From Palaemon carinicauda (taxonomy: Eukaryota > Arthropoda > Malacostraca > Decapoda > Palaemonidae): a stretch of DNA of 64,000 nucleotides. The position numbers were made by a program, and so were the translations under genes. Shown piece by piece: positions 50,156-60,744 of the stretch (position 1 is the first letter of the stretch; each line of letters starts with the position of its first letter). Location of the stretch: assembly GCF_036898095.1 (NCBI RefSeq), contig NC_090725.1:203384977-203448976 (forward strand), read 5' to 3'. Below the pieces are notes generated by a model, which did not search any database, was not told the DNA's origin, and worked only from the letters and a program-made list of their open reading frames with translations.

Positions 50156-52005
50156 AGTGTCGCCGGTAGGTGGGAGACTACAGTATTTCCGGGATCGCTG
50201 GACCTTCGATCCCTGGGCCCACAGCCTGCTCAAAAATGGACTGGGTTGGAGTTGGTACAGTACTCCGCCCCAGTGCCCTCAATTTTTCCAACACTCCACC
50301 CCCGTTTTGGAGGAGTACATCCAAGATCTGTTGGAGAAAAAGGTGATCCGGAGGGTAAAGTCCATCAAGTTTCAAGGGAGGCTGTTTTGTGTTCCCAAGA
50401 AAGACTCGGGGAAACTCAGAGTCATTCTGGACTTGTCACCACTCAACAAGTTCATAGTGAACCACAAGTTCAAGATGTTAACGTTACAACACATAAGGGC
50501 CTTACTGCCCAAGAGGGCATATACCGTCTCCATCGATTTGTCAGACGCATATTGGCACGTTCCAATAAGTCGCCGTCTCTAGAGCCCCCTACCTAGGATT
50601 CAAGCTACAACAAAAACTTTATGCTTTCAGAGCGATGCCCTTCGGGCTAAACATAGCCCCAAGGATCTTTACGAAGCTTGCGAGCGCAGCGCTCAAACAG
50701 TTACGCCTAAAAGGGTTCCAGGTAGTAGCCTACCTGGACGATTGGTTGGTGTGGGCAGCATCCAGAGCGGAATGCTTGCAGGCTTCCCTACAAGTGATTC
50801 AGTTCCTGGAATATCTAGGTTTCATGATCAACAGAAAGAAGTCTCGTCTTTCTCCAGCTCAGAGGTTCCAGTGGTTGGGAATTCACTGGGATCTAGTGTC
50901 ACACCGTTTTTCCATTCCGATGTCGAAAAGGAAGGAAATAGCGGGGTCTGTCAGGAGACTTCTAGGTTCCGAGAGGATATCAAGACGCGAACAAGAGAGG
51001 GTTTTGGGCTCTCTTCAGTTCGCATCAGTAACAGACCCAGTGCTAAGAGCACAGCTAAAAGATGCAGCGGGAGTCTGGAGAACCTTTGCATCGAAAGAGC
51101 GAAGGGACTTGAAGAGACCGGTCCCACTTCGGCTACGTTCTATTCTCAGACCGTGGTCTCAAGCCAGTCGTCTAAAGAGGTCACTACCTCTTCAACCACC
51201 CCCCCCCCCCCCGTCGGTGACAATCCACACAGACGCCTCAAAGGTAGGGTGGGGGGGTCACTCCCATCGGAAAAAAGTGCAAGGGACCTGGTCCAAGCTA
51301 TTTGGGACTTTTCACATAAACTTTCTAGAAGCTATGGCAGTGCTTCTTACCCTGAAGAAAGTATCCCCACGTCACTCGATCCATGTAAGGTTGGTACTGG
51401 ACAGCGAGGTGGTAGTGAAATGTCTGAATCGGCGGGGATCGAGATCTCCACCTCTCAACCAGGTAATGTTAGCCATATTTCGACTGGCGGAGAAGAAGAA
51501 GTGGCACCTGTCAGCAGTTCACCTTCAAGGAGTCCGGAATGTGACCGCGGACGCTCTATCCAGGGTTACACCGATAGAGTCGGAATGGTCCCTAGACGCA
51601 GGATCATTCTCCTTCATCTTGAGACAAGTCCCAGAACTGCAGATAGACCTCTTCGCGACGAAGGACAACAAGAAGCTGCCGAGATATGTGTCCCCATACG
51701 TGGACCCCTTGGCGGAAGCAGTAGATGCGATGTCCCTCGATTGGAACAGATGGTCCAGGATCTACCTGTTTCCCCCTCACAATCTGATGTTGAGGGTCCT
51801 CAACAAACTGAGATCCTTCAAGGGAGTAGCAGCAATAGTGGCCCACAAGTGGCCGAACAGTGTATGGTTCCCTCTAGCTCTGGAACTACGACTAGAGTTT
51901 CTACCACTCCCGGACCCAGTTCTGTCCCAGCAAGTCCAGAAGTCGACTGTCTACGCTTCATTACAGAAAACCCGGACCCTGCAGCTCATGATTTTCTCTC
52001 CCTAG
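50061..52005 (+). pseudogene. D3 RT-RNase H-methyltransferase-like ORF, one-base insertion
   Basis: The first part (50061-50582) has 'RVILDLSPLNKF' and 'SIDLSDAYWHVPI'. One extra base near 50576-50580, compared with D2, creates a TAG at 50580-50582; the homologous frame resumes at 50581. The second part has 'MPFGLNIAPRIFTKL' at 50635, YLDD near 50731, RNase H 'HTDASKVGWGG' near 51224, 'VTADALSR' near 51542, 'IDLFATKDN' near 51643 and 'LFPPHN' near 51768. It is otherwise intact. Confidence 0.88.
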
Positions 52006-52967
52006 CGGTGAAGAAACGGTTTGGAATCTCGAAAGATAGCATCGACTTCCTGGAAGAATATAAGTGTAAGTCTACTAGAAGGCAGTACGAATCAGCATGG
52101 AAGAAATGGGTAGCCTTTGTCAAAGACAAGAACCCGCAAGAGATCTCTACGGAGTTCTGCCTATCCTTCTTCATCCACCTCCACGGACAGGGGCTGGCGG
52201 CTAACACGATTTCTACATGTAAGTCAGCTCTGACAAGACCCATTCTATATGCCTTCCAGGTAGACCTCGCTAACGAGATGTTTAATAAGATCCCGAAGGC
52301 CTGTGCTAGGCTTAGACCATCAGCTCCTCCAAAGCCTATTTCGTGGTCGTTAGACAAAGTCCTTCATTTTGCCTCATTACTGGATAATGAGGAGTGCGCA
52401 TTGAAGGACCTGACTCAAAAAGTGATCTTCCTTTTTGCCCTTGCTTCTGGGGCCAGAGTTAGTGAGATTGTGGCCCTCTCGAGAGAGGAGGGCCGGGTTC
52501 AGTTCCTGGATGGGGGAGAACTGAACCTGTTTCCGGACCCTACGTTTCTCGCTAAGAACGAGTTGCCCACCAACAGGTGGGGTCCCTGGAGAATCTGCCC
52601 TCTGAAAGAAGATGCATCTCTATGTCCCGTAGAATGCCTAAAGGTCTATCTTCGTAGAACTTCAGACTTCCATGGGGGCCAACTATTCAGAGGAGAAACA
52701 TCGGGCTCGAATTTATCTTTAAATCAGCTTAGGGCGAAAATTACATATTTTATTCGCAGAGCGGATCCTGACAGTTCACCTGCAGGTCATGATCCGAGGA
52801 AAGTTGCTTCATCCTTAAACTTCTTTAACTTTATGGATTTTGAACACCTTCGTTCATATACTGGCTGGAAGTCTTCCAGGGTATTCTTTCGCCACTATGC
52901 TAAGCAAGTGGAGCAGCTAAAGAGGTCTGTGGTAGCAGTTGGTTGCGTCGTTAACCCTGCTGTTTAA
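50742..52967 (+). CDS. D3 tyrosine recombinase frame
   Basis: Recombinase proper begins near 51990 ('STRRQYESAWKKWVAF', 'AANTISTCKSAL'). Catalytic Arg is in 'GARVSEIVA' near 52452, H-x-x-R 'HDPRKVASS' near 52788 and Tyr in 'VFFRHYAKQ' near 52896. All catalytic residues are intact, and the frame ends in TAA at 52965-52967. The upstream part overlaps the RT. Allowing for the one-base insertion in the RT, this frame is the gag frame. Confidence 0.87.
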   Translation: MVGVGSIQSGMLAGFPTSDSVPGISRFHDQQKEVSSFSSSEVPVVGNSLGSSVTPFFHSDVEKEGNSGVCQETSRFREDIKTRTREGFGLSSVRISNRPSAKSTAKRCSGSLENLCIERAKGLEETGPTSATFYSQTVVSSQSSKEVTTSSTTPPPPVGDNPHRRLKGRVGGSLPSEKSARDLVQAIWDFSHKLSRSYGSASYPEESIPTSLDPCKVGTGQRGGSEMSESAGIEISTSQPGNVSHISTGGEEEVAPVSSSPSRSPECDRGRSIQGYTDRVGMVPRRRIILLHLETSPRTADRPLRDEGQQEAAEICVPIRGPLGGSSRCDVPRLEQMVQDLPVSPSQSDVEGPQQTEILQGSSSNSGPQVAEQCMVPSSSGTTTRVSTTPGPSSVPASPEVDCLRFITENPDPAAHDFLSLAVKKRFGISKDSIDFLEEYKCKSTRRQYESAWKKWVAFVKDKNPQEISTEFCLSFFIHLHGQGLAANTISTCKSALTRPILYAFQVDLANEMFNKIPKACARLRPSAPPKPISWSLDKVLHFASLLDNEECALKDLTQKVIFLFALASGARVSEIVALSREEGRVQFLDGGELNLFPDPTFLAKNELPTNRWGPWRICPLKEDASLCPVECLKVYLRRTSDFHGGQLFRGETSGSNLSLNQLRAKITYFIRRADPDSSPAGHDPRKVASSLNFFNFMDFEHLRSYTGWKSSRVFFRHYAKQVEQLKRSVVAVGCVVNPAV

Positions 52968-53871
52968 CTCTGCGAGGAACAGTGGAATTATTTGGGACTT
53001 TGATTCTTGGGTGAGTGTATAGTTATATGCGTTGATATAACTAGTAGTGAAGGCTCTGGGAGCCCACAGTGACTGTTCCAGCGTTATGGTGATGGTAGCA
53101 CAAGTACAGACAGGTGTGCCGAGCGTTGCTAACGCTAATGTCAGTGGATAGTAACATGGACGTTAACTTTGATACCTTGGTATGCGACAAGTGACCTGAT
53201 TGTTTTCTTTCAGATAACCATACATCCATGCACTACGGTACTTGTGTAAATTGTTGGTCATCCACCTATCATATGTATATATTTATGGTAACCATGTCTA
53301 TTTATTGTTACTCAATAAACTTGTTCTCGGGAACCTTGCGTCTCCTTCACCTATATTGATTTCATGTTAATTATTGAGCATTTAGCCTATGTATATTAAT
53401 CGGGGATATCTATAATAGCCTATTCCTTAATGCAAGCCTTGTTGCACTGGTTTATACTTTCCTTAGCATAAAGGGCTCCACCCCTCTCTGAGGACGGTGG
53501 CGGCAGCAAGTTTAATCCTACGCAGATATAACCTTTTTGTCTATTTTTACTTCGACCAGGGTGCTGGTCGGGATTTTTTCCCTTGGATGCTGTAGTTCCG
53601 TAAAGACTATGCTTTACTTCATATAGAGTGAGACCACTATATTGTACTGGCTGGCGAGTGATTCATACGTAGGTATATGTACTCTTCGTTCGTTTCTAGA
53701 GTCTAGTAGGACTCCTCCCTGTAGGGGGCAGGAAGCGCTTTCATGGCTTATGATTAGTGAAAAGATGTATAACGGTAACATCTTAGGTCTTTCAGTCGAG
53801 TTGACTAAGAAACATTCCTGAGGAGTACGGCACGTATTGAGAATCCACAGATACAGTAATGCTCTGGTATA
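52968..53871 (+). other. D3 3' untranslated region
   Basis: No ORF is supported. AATAAA at 53314-53319 is the likely polyadenylation signal. About 550 bp between it and the ICR are unassigned. Confidence 0.6.
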
Positions 53872-53986
53872 CTTCCATCAGGACGACATGGCTTGAGCCC
53901 AAAAAACGGATTTTGAGCGAAGCGAAAAATCTATTTTTGGGTAAGATGGCCATGTCGTCCTGATGGACCCGCCCTGTCCCTTTTTC

Positions 53987-54021
<35 letters not shown>

Positions 54022-54457
54022 GGGTTGTAGGACCCCTCCCTACATACAGTATCTGTAGCACCTCGTGTATCGCTACAAGGAATACAGATGGCGCCGCAAG
54101 CGGCGCAGGGCACGCTTTCGAAACGGGGAGGAGAGATGCCTTACGAACGGCTCCCCCCTTTCTTATCGTTTTCGTTTTCTTGCCATTTGACCCCTACGAA
54201 GTGTTAACTCTATTCGGGGTATAGATTGCTATGAGGCGTGTCAAGAATACGTCCACTGATATTTACGATATCCCTAAGGTCTTTTTTAGGGATACTCGCT
54301 CCAGGAGTTAGAATTCTGGGTACCTTAAGGTAAATTCTCTGGGAATATCGCCGTAGTTGTAATATACCCTAGGAAGCTGCCTTTAAGGAACTTCCATCAG
54401 GACGACATGGCCATCTTACCCAAAAATAGATTTTTCGCTTCGCTCAAAATCCGTTTT
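53872..54457. repeat. D3 internal complementary region and right inverted terminal repeat
   Basis: 53872-53967 is the reverse complement of the left end (45641 onward) joined to that of the right end (about 54392-54457), meeting at 'CCCAAAAAA/CGGATTTT'. A run of about 29 A lies at 53986-54014. The right inverted repeat covers about 54063-54457. Confidence 0.92.
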
Positions 54458-55344
54458 CTAAAAGCTTTTACTGTAATATCATTATTTATCACTTTCATCG
54501 TGCGCGTTAAATGCCTTTGTTTATTACGATCGAAGATGGAGCGTACTTTATGACGCCGCCGTTTCAGGCAGCGTCATAAAGAAAAACATTTCATTTGGAA
54601 GTCCTAAGAAAAATTAAGTAAAACATTGGTAATAACAAAATCAACATACTGTATAATCAATATAATCGATGCAAAAACTAACCTATGCACAGATGTGTAC
54701 ACTAAATGCGTTTGTTTCTTCATTATGATCAGAGATAAACGTAAACAAAACATTGGTTGCCATTTTTTATCGTGCTTTTTGGCATGTTTAGGAAACGCAT
54801 GATATAAAATCGCCTTTAATATTTGTACCTGTTTTAGTTTAGGGTACTGTAGTACATGCATTAAGTGTTCTGTACATTAAAGGGTAGTTTGTTAACAGTA
54901 CTACGTACAAGGGAAGGTTTTAAAAGTCTGAATATACATGTTAAATAAATACGTAAATATGGTGTCACTACTTCGCGGATTTTCACCTATCGCGGTCGGG
55001 TCTGGAACCTATCTACCGCGATAAACGAGGGCTCACTGTAATTCCAATTCACACATAGAATCACTTCTTAACACAACTCTTTTATATGTCAAATTAACTA
55101 TTGTATTTTAACATATCTGCTTTATGCTCTTTTATTTCTGACAAGCCCTCTAAGATTATGTGTACCCATGCTTCAAGTGGTTTAACGACCTTGGTTCACT
55201 CCAGGAGAGGCTGAGATGGGCTCAATGATATGCTCGTTAATATCTGAGGAGATAATATTTCTCCTTTTACAGGTACTTGTCTCTCCTTTCCCGCACTGGC
55301 ACTAACTCTCTCATGACTTTCTATTGGCAAAATGCACCCTCCAG

Positions 55345-55800
55345 CCATTACTGTTACTGTCTTCTTCCCCCGCAAATGTATATTTTATTATTCCTAATGA
55401 AGTCAAAACCAAGTATAGCCTCGATTCCTGGAATTCCCAAGATAGGTATGATAAAAAAATCATGTGTAAACTTCACAGATCTGACCTTAAAGTTGACTAT
55501 CATTATATGGCTTGCCTGTAGTTTATTTCCTCCTGACGTTTTCAAGGATGATGAGTGTAGCTGACTGTGGTGGGTTTAAGGAGCTTCCTTGTTCAAGAAC
55601 CAAAATGCTGGCTCCTGTGTCAATCGCCGCTCAGATTAAATTATCTGCTAGGTCTATTCTGACCACTAAAATTCCGAGCTTCCAATTTGGATCCCAATAT
55701 GGACAGCACAGTCTATCGACCTTGCTTGAAATATCGTCGCCCCTGCTACTGTCTCTAGTGCTGCAGGGTGAGGTTGGGGGTATTGAGGGAGGCGCCATTG
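55345..55800 (-). pseudogene. Ty3/gypsy retropepsin fragment
   Basis: On the - strand the frame reads 'DRLCCPYWDPNW', then a stop, then the aspartic protease active site 'IDTGASILVLEQ' near 55590-55625, and downstream 'GIPGIEAILGFDFIRNN' near 55384-55434, the flap-to-C-terminal part of a retropepsin. It matches the strand and order expected for the 5' pol part of the gypsy remnant at 21857-24890. Confidence 0.78.
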
Positions 55801-57548
55801 CCTGCATGCCCGTTGGGCCCCGCTAGATCGTACTCTCTGCCTCGTAATTACGAGGACAGGTATTAATTTAGGCTAGTCAAAGTCTCTAGAGTAAGTAATA
55901 TCAAGACAGTCAACCTGGGTGACAAAGCAGGCACTTTCATGAATGACTAAAGGACTGTATGCACAACAAGTTGCAATTGAAAACATTCTGAAAATGTACC
56001 GGTTCAAACGAGAGGGGTATGGGATCGTCCTCTATTCCCACAATTATGGACTCTTCAAGAGCCAACACAAGAAAACCGTCATGCAAAACTTCCAACGTGA
56101 GAATCCAGGATTGTTCCACATGTAGAGTTGAACCTGGAAGTAGGATAGATTTGGCACAGATTTGGATAGAAGATGGAAAGGGGAAGGATAATCCCAGGCT
56201 CTGAGTCACCCCAACACCTTTCCTTTTACCTCTTAACCCCCCTTCATGGATTTAATCAGGGATGAGGAAAGAACAGGTAGAGCAGAGTCATACACACTAT
56301 AAAAAGCTGTTAGTAGTCCTTCCTGGAGTTTGGAGGTTTGTGCCTTCCTCAAACCCAAGCCAATGGAGGAGGTTGGTGCCTTCCTCAAACCTAAGCCAAA
56401 TGGCATGGCCACCTCCAAAGACTTTGCAGCAGTCACCCTCGAAAGGTCAAAGACCTTAAAGAATATCATTGGGTTAATGAAGGAGTCTTGACGCATGGCT
56501 CTCCACTTCCAACGCTACCTCAATGTCACCCTTTGGAAAGGAAGGCAAGGAGTCAAGGACCATTCCAATACAAAGTGCAATTGCCGTCTTAGTGTCAAAA
56601 GCTGAGCAGGTTGATTATCTGGTGAGAAAACACAAACCAGCAGAGCTTTGGCCAGGACTGCAGAGTTGGACCAAGTACAAAGGCAAAATTTGCTACTTTG
56701 GCCAACTGCCAGTCTATCAACAGTGCTGTATCGACGGTGGTCATGACTAGAGGCAATGTATACAGTCCTCTGTCTGATTGAAGGGATCAGTTAGACCGAA
56801 GTGAGTTTTCAGACCAGCTCCACTAGGAAGTTTCGACCACAAGAATCCACACTAGGGTTCCAAATCTTGTTGGGTGCCGAAACAATTCACACCAGACACA
56901 ACCTTCAAGGTCCATGATTGCCTTGTTCCCTTTGATTGCTCTAACTCTGTGGACTGAAACTGAAGACATCACACTGCAAGTCAGAACCCTCCTAGGTCAG
57001 ACCTCCAAGGCTCTTTATCCCTCACAAGAGATTTTTCCCTCTTCCTAGAATACAAACACTCAAATCTAAGAATAGAGACGGAATGTATAATTGGGGGGGG
57101 CCAATAATGGATTAGGCATCAAACAGCTTAGTTCCATGTCCGGGAAACGATCCCTGGTACCACCAGTCAACCAAGAGAGGAAGCAGTATCATGTATCTTC
57201 CCTCTAGTGATCAGGTCTGGGTGTCTGGCCTCGCTCGGTGCTCGTAAGCTATTTAAAAGATATAAGGTTTGTATTTGCGTAGGAATAAAATTTTTAAAAA
57301 ATTAGAAATTAGACAAACAGCAATACATCTTGGTCATAAATAGTTACATTAAAAAATGTTTTAGACAAACAGCAATACATCTAGGTCATAAATGGTTACA
57401 TTAAAAAATGTTTGTGGTGTTAAAAGTTTATTTGAAAAGATAATATGAATTAATATAGAATTATATTTATAATTGTGGCAAAAGATATTTACATAGCCTT
57501 GAACATTTATTTTCACATTAATCCTAACATTTTCTTTTTTCTCTCTAG
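55801..57548. other. WDR6 intron, unassigned
   Basis: No supported gene. A 24-base motif 'CCTTCCTCAAACC(C/T)AAGCCAA' occurs twice near 56343 and 56379. A 52-bp sequence beginning 'AGACAAACAGCAATACATCT' is repeated in tandem at 57311 and 57363. The acceptor of the last WDR6 exon is at 57547-57548. Confidence 0.55.
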
Positions 57549-57907
57549 GTCTAAGCTGGCTCACACCATACCATTTAATAAGTACTTCAATTGATCAGCG
57601 AGTAACTATATGGAAGATCCATAAGGTTGACGACCGAGATAACACCCAGTTCAGCTCATACAGAAATCAAGATGAAATAAAATCAAAAAGCAATCATAAT
57701 CCATTTACAGATCATTCTGGAAATGAAAAGCTGGAAGTTCTGTCTACAAATTTTACTGGAGTGCCTGATGTGAAAGGATTAACAGTTAGCAACATTACTA
57801 AACATATTACACAGACCAAAGAAAACCCAAGAGAAAGTTCACTTTCGAAAAGGGTATTCCTTTATGGAGTGGGGCTGCAAGTATATGATATTGAAATAAA
57901 TGAGTGA
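57549..57907 (+). CDS. WDR6: WDR6-like WD40 protein, last coding exon
   Basis: The acceptor TTTTCTCTCTAG ends at 57548. The first two bases complete the Gly codon split from 20016, giving 'QVTG/LSWLTPYHLIS', then a WD blade 'STSIDQRVTIWKI', a lineage-specific polar insert (about 57610-57720), 'GVPDVKGLTV' and the terminal 'YGVGLQVYDIEI' before TGA at 57905-57907. The order and the ending fit the WDR6 C-terminus. AATAAA signals follow at 57959-57964 and 57989-57994. Confidence 0.83.
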
Positions 57908-57958
57908 AATGAAGTATTTATTTTTGTCATTGTCTTTCCAAAGGTGATACAGAGAATT

Positions 57959-57994
57959 AATAAATTTTCAGGGACTATTTTCAGTCTAATAAAT
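57959..57994 (+). promoter_or_regulatory. WDR6 polyadenylation signals
   Basis: Two AATAAA hexamers (57959-57964 and 57989-57994) lie 52 and 82 bases after the WDR6 stop codon, a plausible short 3' UTR. Confidence 0.55.
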
Positions 57995-58800
57995 ATCTTT
58001 AGTTCTGTGGTGATGAATATAAAAGATAATTCTTTATCTTCTTACGAAAGAAGCTATAAATATATTATTTCTGGACAATACCTTGGTCAAATAGTAAAAT
58101 ATTCATACCTTTATGGGGCTGCCATCTTTCTATGAAAAACTGAAATTTGTATTCCTTAAAATTTAGAATTTAGACAACTACTGATAACTTGGCTCTGATA
58201 TTCCTCAATAGAGAACTTTGTTCCTCTAAATGATGACCCTTTTTTTTTTGTTCTTATATATATATATATATAAAAAAAAAAAAAAGTTTTCTTCTAGCGG
58301 TAGGTTTTCTTACCTTGTTCCTTGTGGCTAAATTGTGAACATTTTCCTTGTGTGGAAGCAATTACTGTACTAAACACTGCGATACTAAATTCTAACTATT
58401 TATCATAAACCAAATTCACAGGCTTCTCAAAACATTTGTAAAATCCTGACTATAGTACTTAAAATTATGTTACAGTTGAAGCTGTGGGCTCTCTGAAAAA
58501 TTTTATTGCAGTATGCAATTTTAATAGAAGCCAATTACATGTTTATATTATTCTCATAAAGCTCCTAAATTCTTCCAAAAGCTTAGAATATAACAGATTT
58601 TTTGTTTGAAGAGGTAGAGCATCTTTTTACATCCTACGAGAGATACGTAAACATGCATTTGAGAATTCCTGGATTTACTGATGAAAATTAAAAAAATATA
58701 GTATATTTAAGAATAAGAAAATTAAGACTTTCTGCACTTTTGCAAGTACAGTACTGTACTGTATAAACTAATACATTGTATCAGTTCACAAATATGAACA
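57995..58800. other. Intergenic region between convergent WDR6 and POLE4 3' ends
   Basis: AT-rich, with no gene seen. It contains a (TA)n tract near 58255-58271 followed by an A run. On the - strand an AATAAA (58502-58507) could serve the POLE4-like transcript. Confidence 0.6.
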
Positions 58801-58941
58801 CTATTCCATTGCTCCATCCAGGAATGCTAAAGTATCGATGGCATTAATACAGTTGTCCAAATCCCGTTTGGATACAGTTTTCTTGCGTGACTGGACAGTG
58901 TATTGACAAACTTCTTGCACCAAACTATCAATAAAAAGTTC
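58801..58941 (-). CDS. POLE4: POLE4-like histone-fold protein, last coding exon
   Basis: On the - strand an acceptor (TTATTTCTACAG) precedes 46 codons ending in TAG at 58801-58803. The peptide has 'ELFIDSLVQEV', a basic loop 'QSRKKTVSKRDLDN' and the terminal 'AIDTLAFLDGAME', matching the second half of the histone fold of DNA polymerase epsilon subunit 4, which pairs with POLE3 in the leading-strand polymerase. Upstream exons should lie at higher coordinates but were not found before the window end. DIRS D4 starts about 110 bp into the intron. CHRAC/NF-YC-like relatives share the fold, but the 'KRDLDN ... FLDG' ending favours POLE4. Confidence 0.8.
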   Translation of the reverse strand, partial: ELFIDSLVQEVCQYTVQSRKKTVSKRDLDNCINAIDTLAFLDGAME

Positions 58942-59052
58942 CTGTAGAAATAACATACATATCAGTATATTGTACATACTATGAATTAATACTTTCAAGT
59001 TCAGCATTTTAACAATAGTATAAGAATACAAATGCAATTTTAATAACAAAAT

Positions 59053-59402
59053 ATGACAAATTCGAAGATAATTTGTATTTTTCCTAACCATACAAACCTT
59101 AGCTATTTACAGAGGGTTTACCTTTTAGCGCAGCTGAAATGGCGAGCCATTAGAATTTAACGAGGGTGTATTACCCCCGCCCTAGTTAGCGGGGGGTAGG
59201 GGAGTGGTAGCTAGCTACCCATCCCCCCCCCCTCACACACAGATGAATGCTCACTTTCACTTAGAGGTAGGACTTGTCTTGGGGAACAGGGCTGGCGGGC
59301 AAATGTGTAAATAGCTAAGGTTTGTATGGTTAGGAAAAATACAAATTATCTTCGAATTTGTCATTTGTTCCGTAACCGAAATACAAACCACGCTATTTAC
59401 AG
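59053..59402. repeat. D4 right terminal region and internal complementary region
   Basis: 59306-59363 is the reverse complement of 59053-59111 (about 58 bp, including 'CCTAACCATACAAACCTTAG'). The adjoining 59364-59402 ('TTTGTTCCGTAACCGAAATA' onward) should be complementary to the left end outside the window. The layout is the same ICR design as in the other elements, inverted. Confidence 0.82.
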
Positions 59403-59883
59403 AGGGTGACTTACCCCTTAGGTAGGGTGGAAAGTCCCCAGCCATACTGGCTTTGGCTTTACCCGGGGACTCAGAATCCGAGTGAGTCGCACTCGAGAAA
59501 AGGAGTCCCTGCACCTCACAAGTTCCTTGCTCCGCAAGGAACCATGTGGCCTACGTAAGCTTGTGTGTGAAGGAAGAAGTGTGACCCGTCCTAGGCAGTT
59601 GACCTGGAGTTCCAGAAGGAACTCTGGGTTAGGACGTTCCCAATACCACCTCGTCAGGGTATGGGGGACGCGACAGTATTGACTCAATACTCGGAACACA
59701 AGGAAGCATTGTTTACCTGCAGAGGTTCGAGGTCAGCTATGCAGAGACCAGGATGCTGCTTCCCCGTAGAGGGGATGATGAAGAAAGAAATAAGAGAAAG
59801 ACAAACTTCTTTCGTTCATGCAGACTAAAACCTGATAACAATGCCCTGAACCTTCTGCTACCTGTCCAAAAAGGAGCCTGAGG

Positions 59884-60110
59884 TTAGACCAGCTGTTGTG
59901 TAGCCACCACAGAGCGATAGAAAACGTATTGAGACTCCTGTGGGTCACGCCCTGCAGGAAGCGGGCTGCGAAGGTCATTAGACGCTTCCAGACTCCAGCT
60001 TGTAGCACCTGCGTCACAGAGTAGTATTACTCGAAGGCGAGGGACGTTGCGATGTATCCAACATCGTGCTGTAGGGCGACGTGACGGGGGAGAGTCTGGA
60101 GACAGGTCGA
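59884..60110 (-). pseudogene. D4 tyrosine recombinase C-terminal remnant
   Basis: The - strand reads 'ALQHDVGYIATSLAFE', stop, 'YYSVTQVLQAGVWKR', then 'FAARFLQGVTHRSLNTF', and after a frame change 'VVATQQLV' and a stop. These align with the H-x-x-R and Tyr regions of DIRS recombinases, but the Arg after His is Gly and the Tyr nucleophile position is Phe. Not functional. Confidence 0.7.
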
Positions 60111-60744
60111 GATGAATGTCCTTGAGTCTGGGCTGAAGAGGTATACTGGTGACTCTCCCCCGTGTCCTCCTTGTGCTCCCAAATCGGCTACAACTGAGGA
60201 CAAACTGCAGCTGTTCCCAAAGCTAACCTCTCGATTCCTTTACTGGCAAGAAAGAGAAGGTCTTGGGACATCAGATACAGAATGGAGACTCAAAATCTTG
60301 AATGAATTGGACCGAAGGGCCGGGACCCCCAGATTCTGAGTCTAGCCAACAACTCAGGAGCGAACCTGAATGCTGCCTTCCCCTCTTCCTTAGAAAGGGT
60401 GGAGTCGTAAGAGACCAAGAGGATTGCTTACACACTGGCCGTGGCCAGAGTGAGCAGGAGACCCAAGGCGGAATGCAATCCGAGGACTGTCGTAAGGGGT
60501 CTTGAGAAGATCTCTTAAAGGACTAAAAGTCCGAGCCATGCTCCAAGTTGGAGGTCTTCCTCCGACTAGGGCAGGGACGATCGTAGCTTCGCATGAGCGA
60601 GGAAAGGTCCAGCGGGAAGGAAAAAGTTATTCCTTTAAGCCTGAAGGTCAGGGAAAGGCTGAGCGACAGGCTTCATTGCCGAGAGCGGAAAGGAGTTTCC
60701 TCCCGCCGAAAGGCAATAAGACCGTTATTGCTGGAGAAGAGGCC

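Larger units (their letters stand above)
45641..54457 (+). mobile_element. DIRS element D3, full length (about 8.8 kb)
   Basis: Inserted in the AT-rich 3' tail of Tigger2 at a TTTT core. It has a left repeat (45641-46012), a 2.2 kb GC-rich leader, gag, RT broken by one base, an intact YR, an AATAAA at 53314-53319, an ICR (53872-53967) and a right repeat ending near 54457. It belongs with D2 by gag module, RT and YR sequence. It is in sense with WDR6. Confidence 0.92.
42458..55038 (+). mobile_element. Tigger2 (pogo/Tc1-mariner superfamily), interrupted by DIRS D3
   Basis: The left terminus 'CAGTGAGCCCTCGCTACTTC' at 42458 and the right terminus, whose reverse complement starts 'CAGTGAGCCCTCG', at 55038 are flanked by TA (42456-42457, 55039-55040). 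Its own sequence is 42458-45640 and 54458-55038, about 3.8 kb, with the broken transposase on the left. It is related to but clearly different from Tigger1. Confidence 0.9.

Noticed and set aside
55937..56750. Short ORFs on both strands in the last part of the WDR6 intron, considered as gypsy gag
   Set aside because: No CCHC knuckle or gag core was seen, and the frames are short and unrelated to each other.
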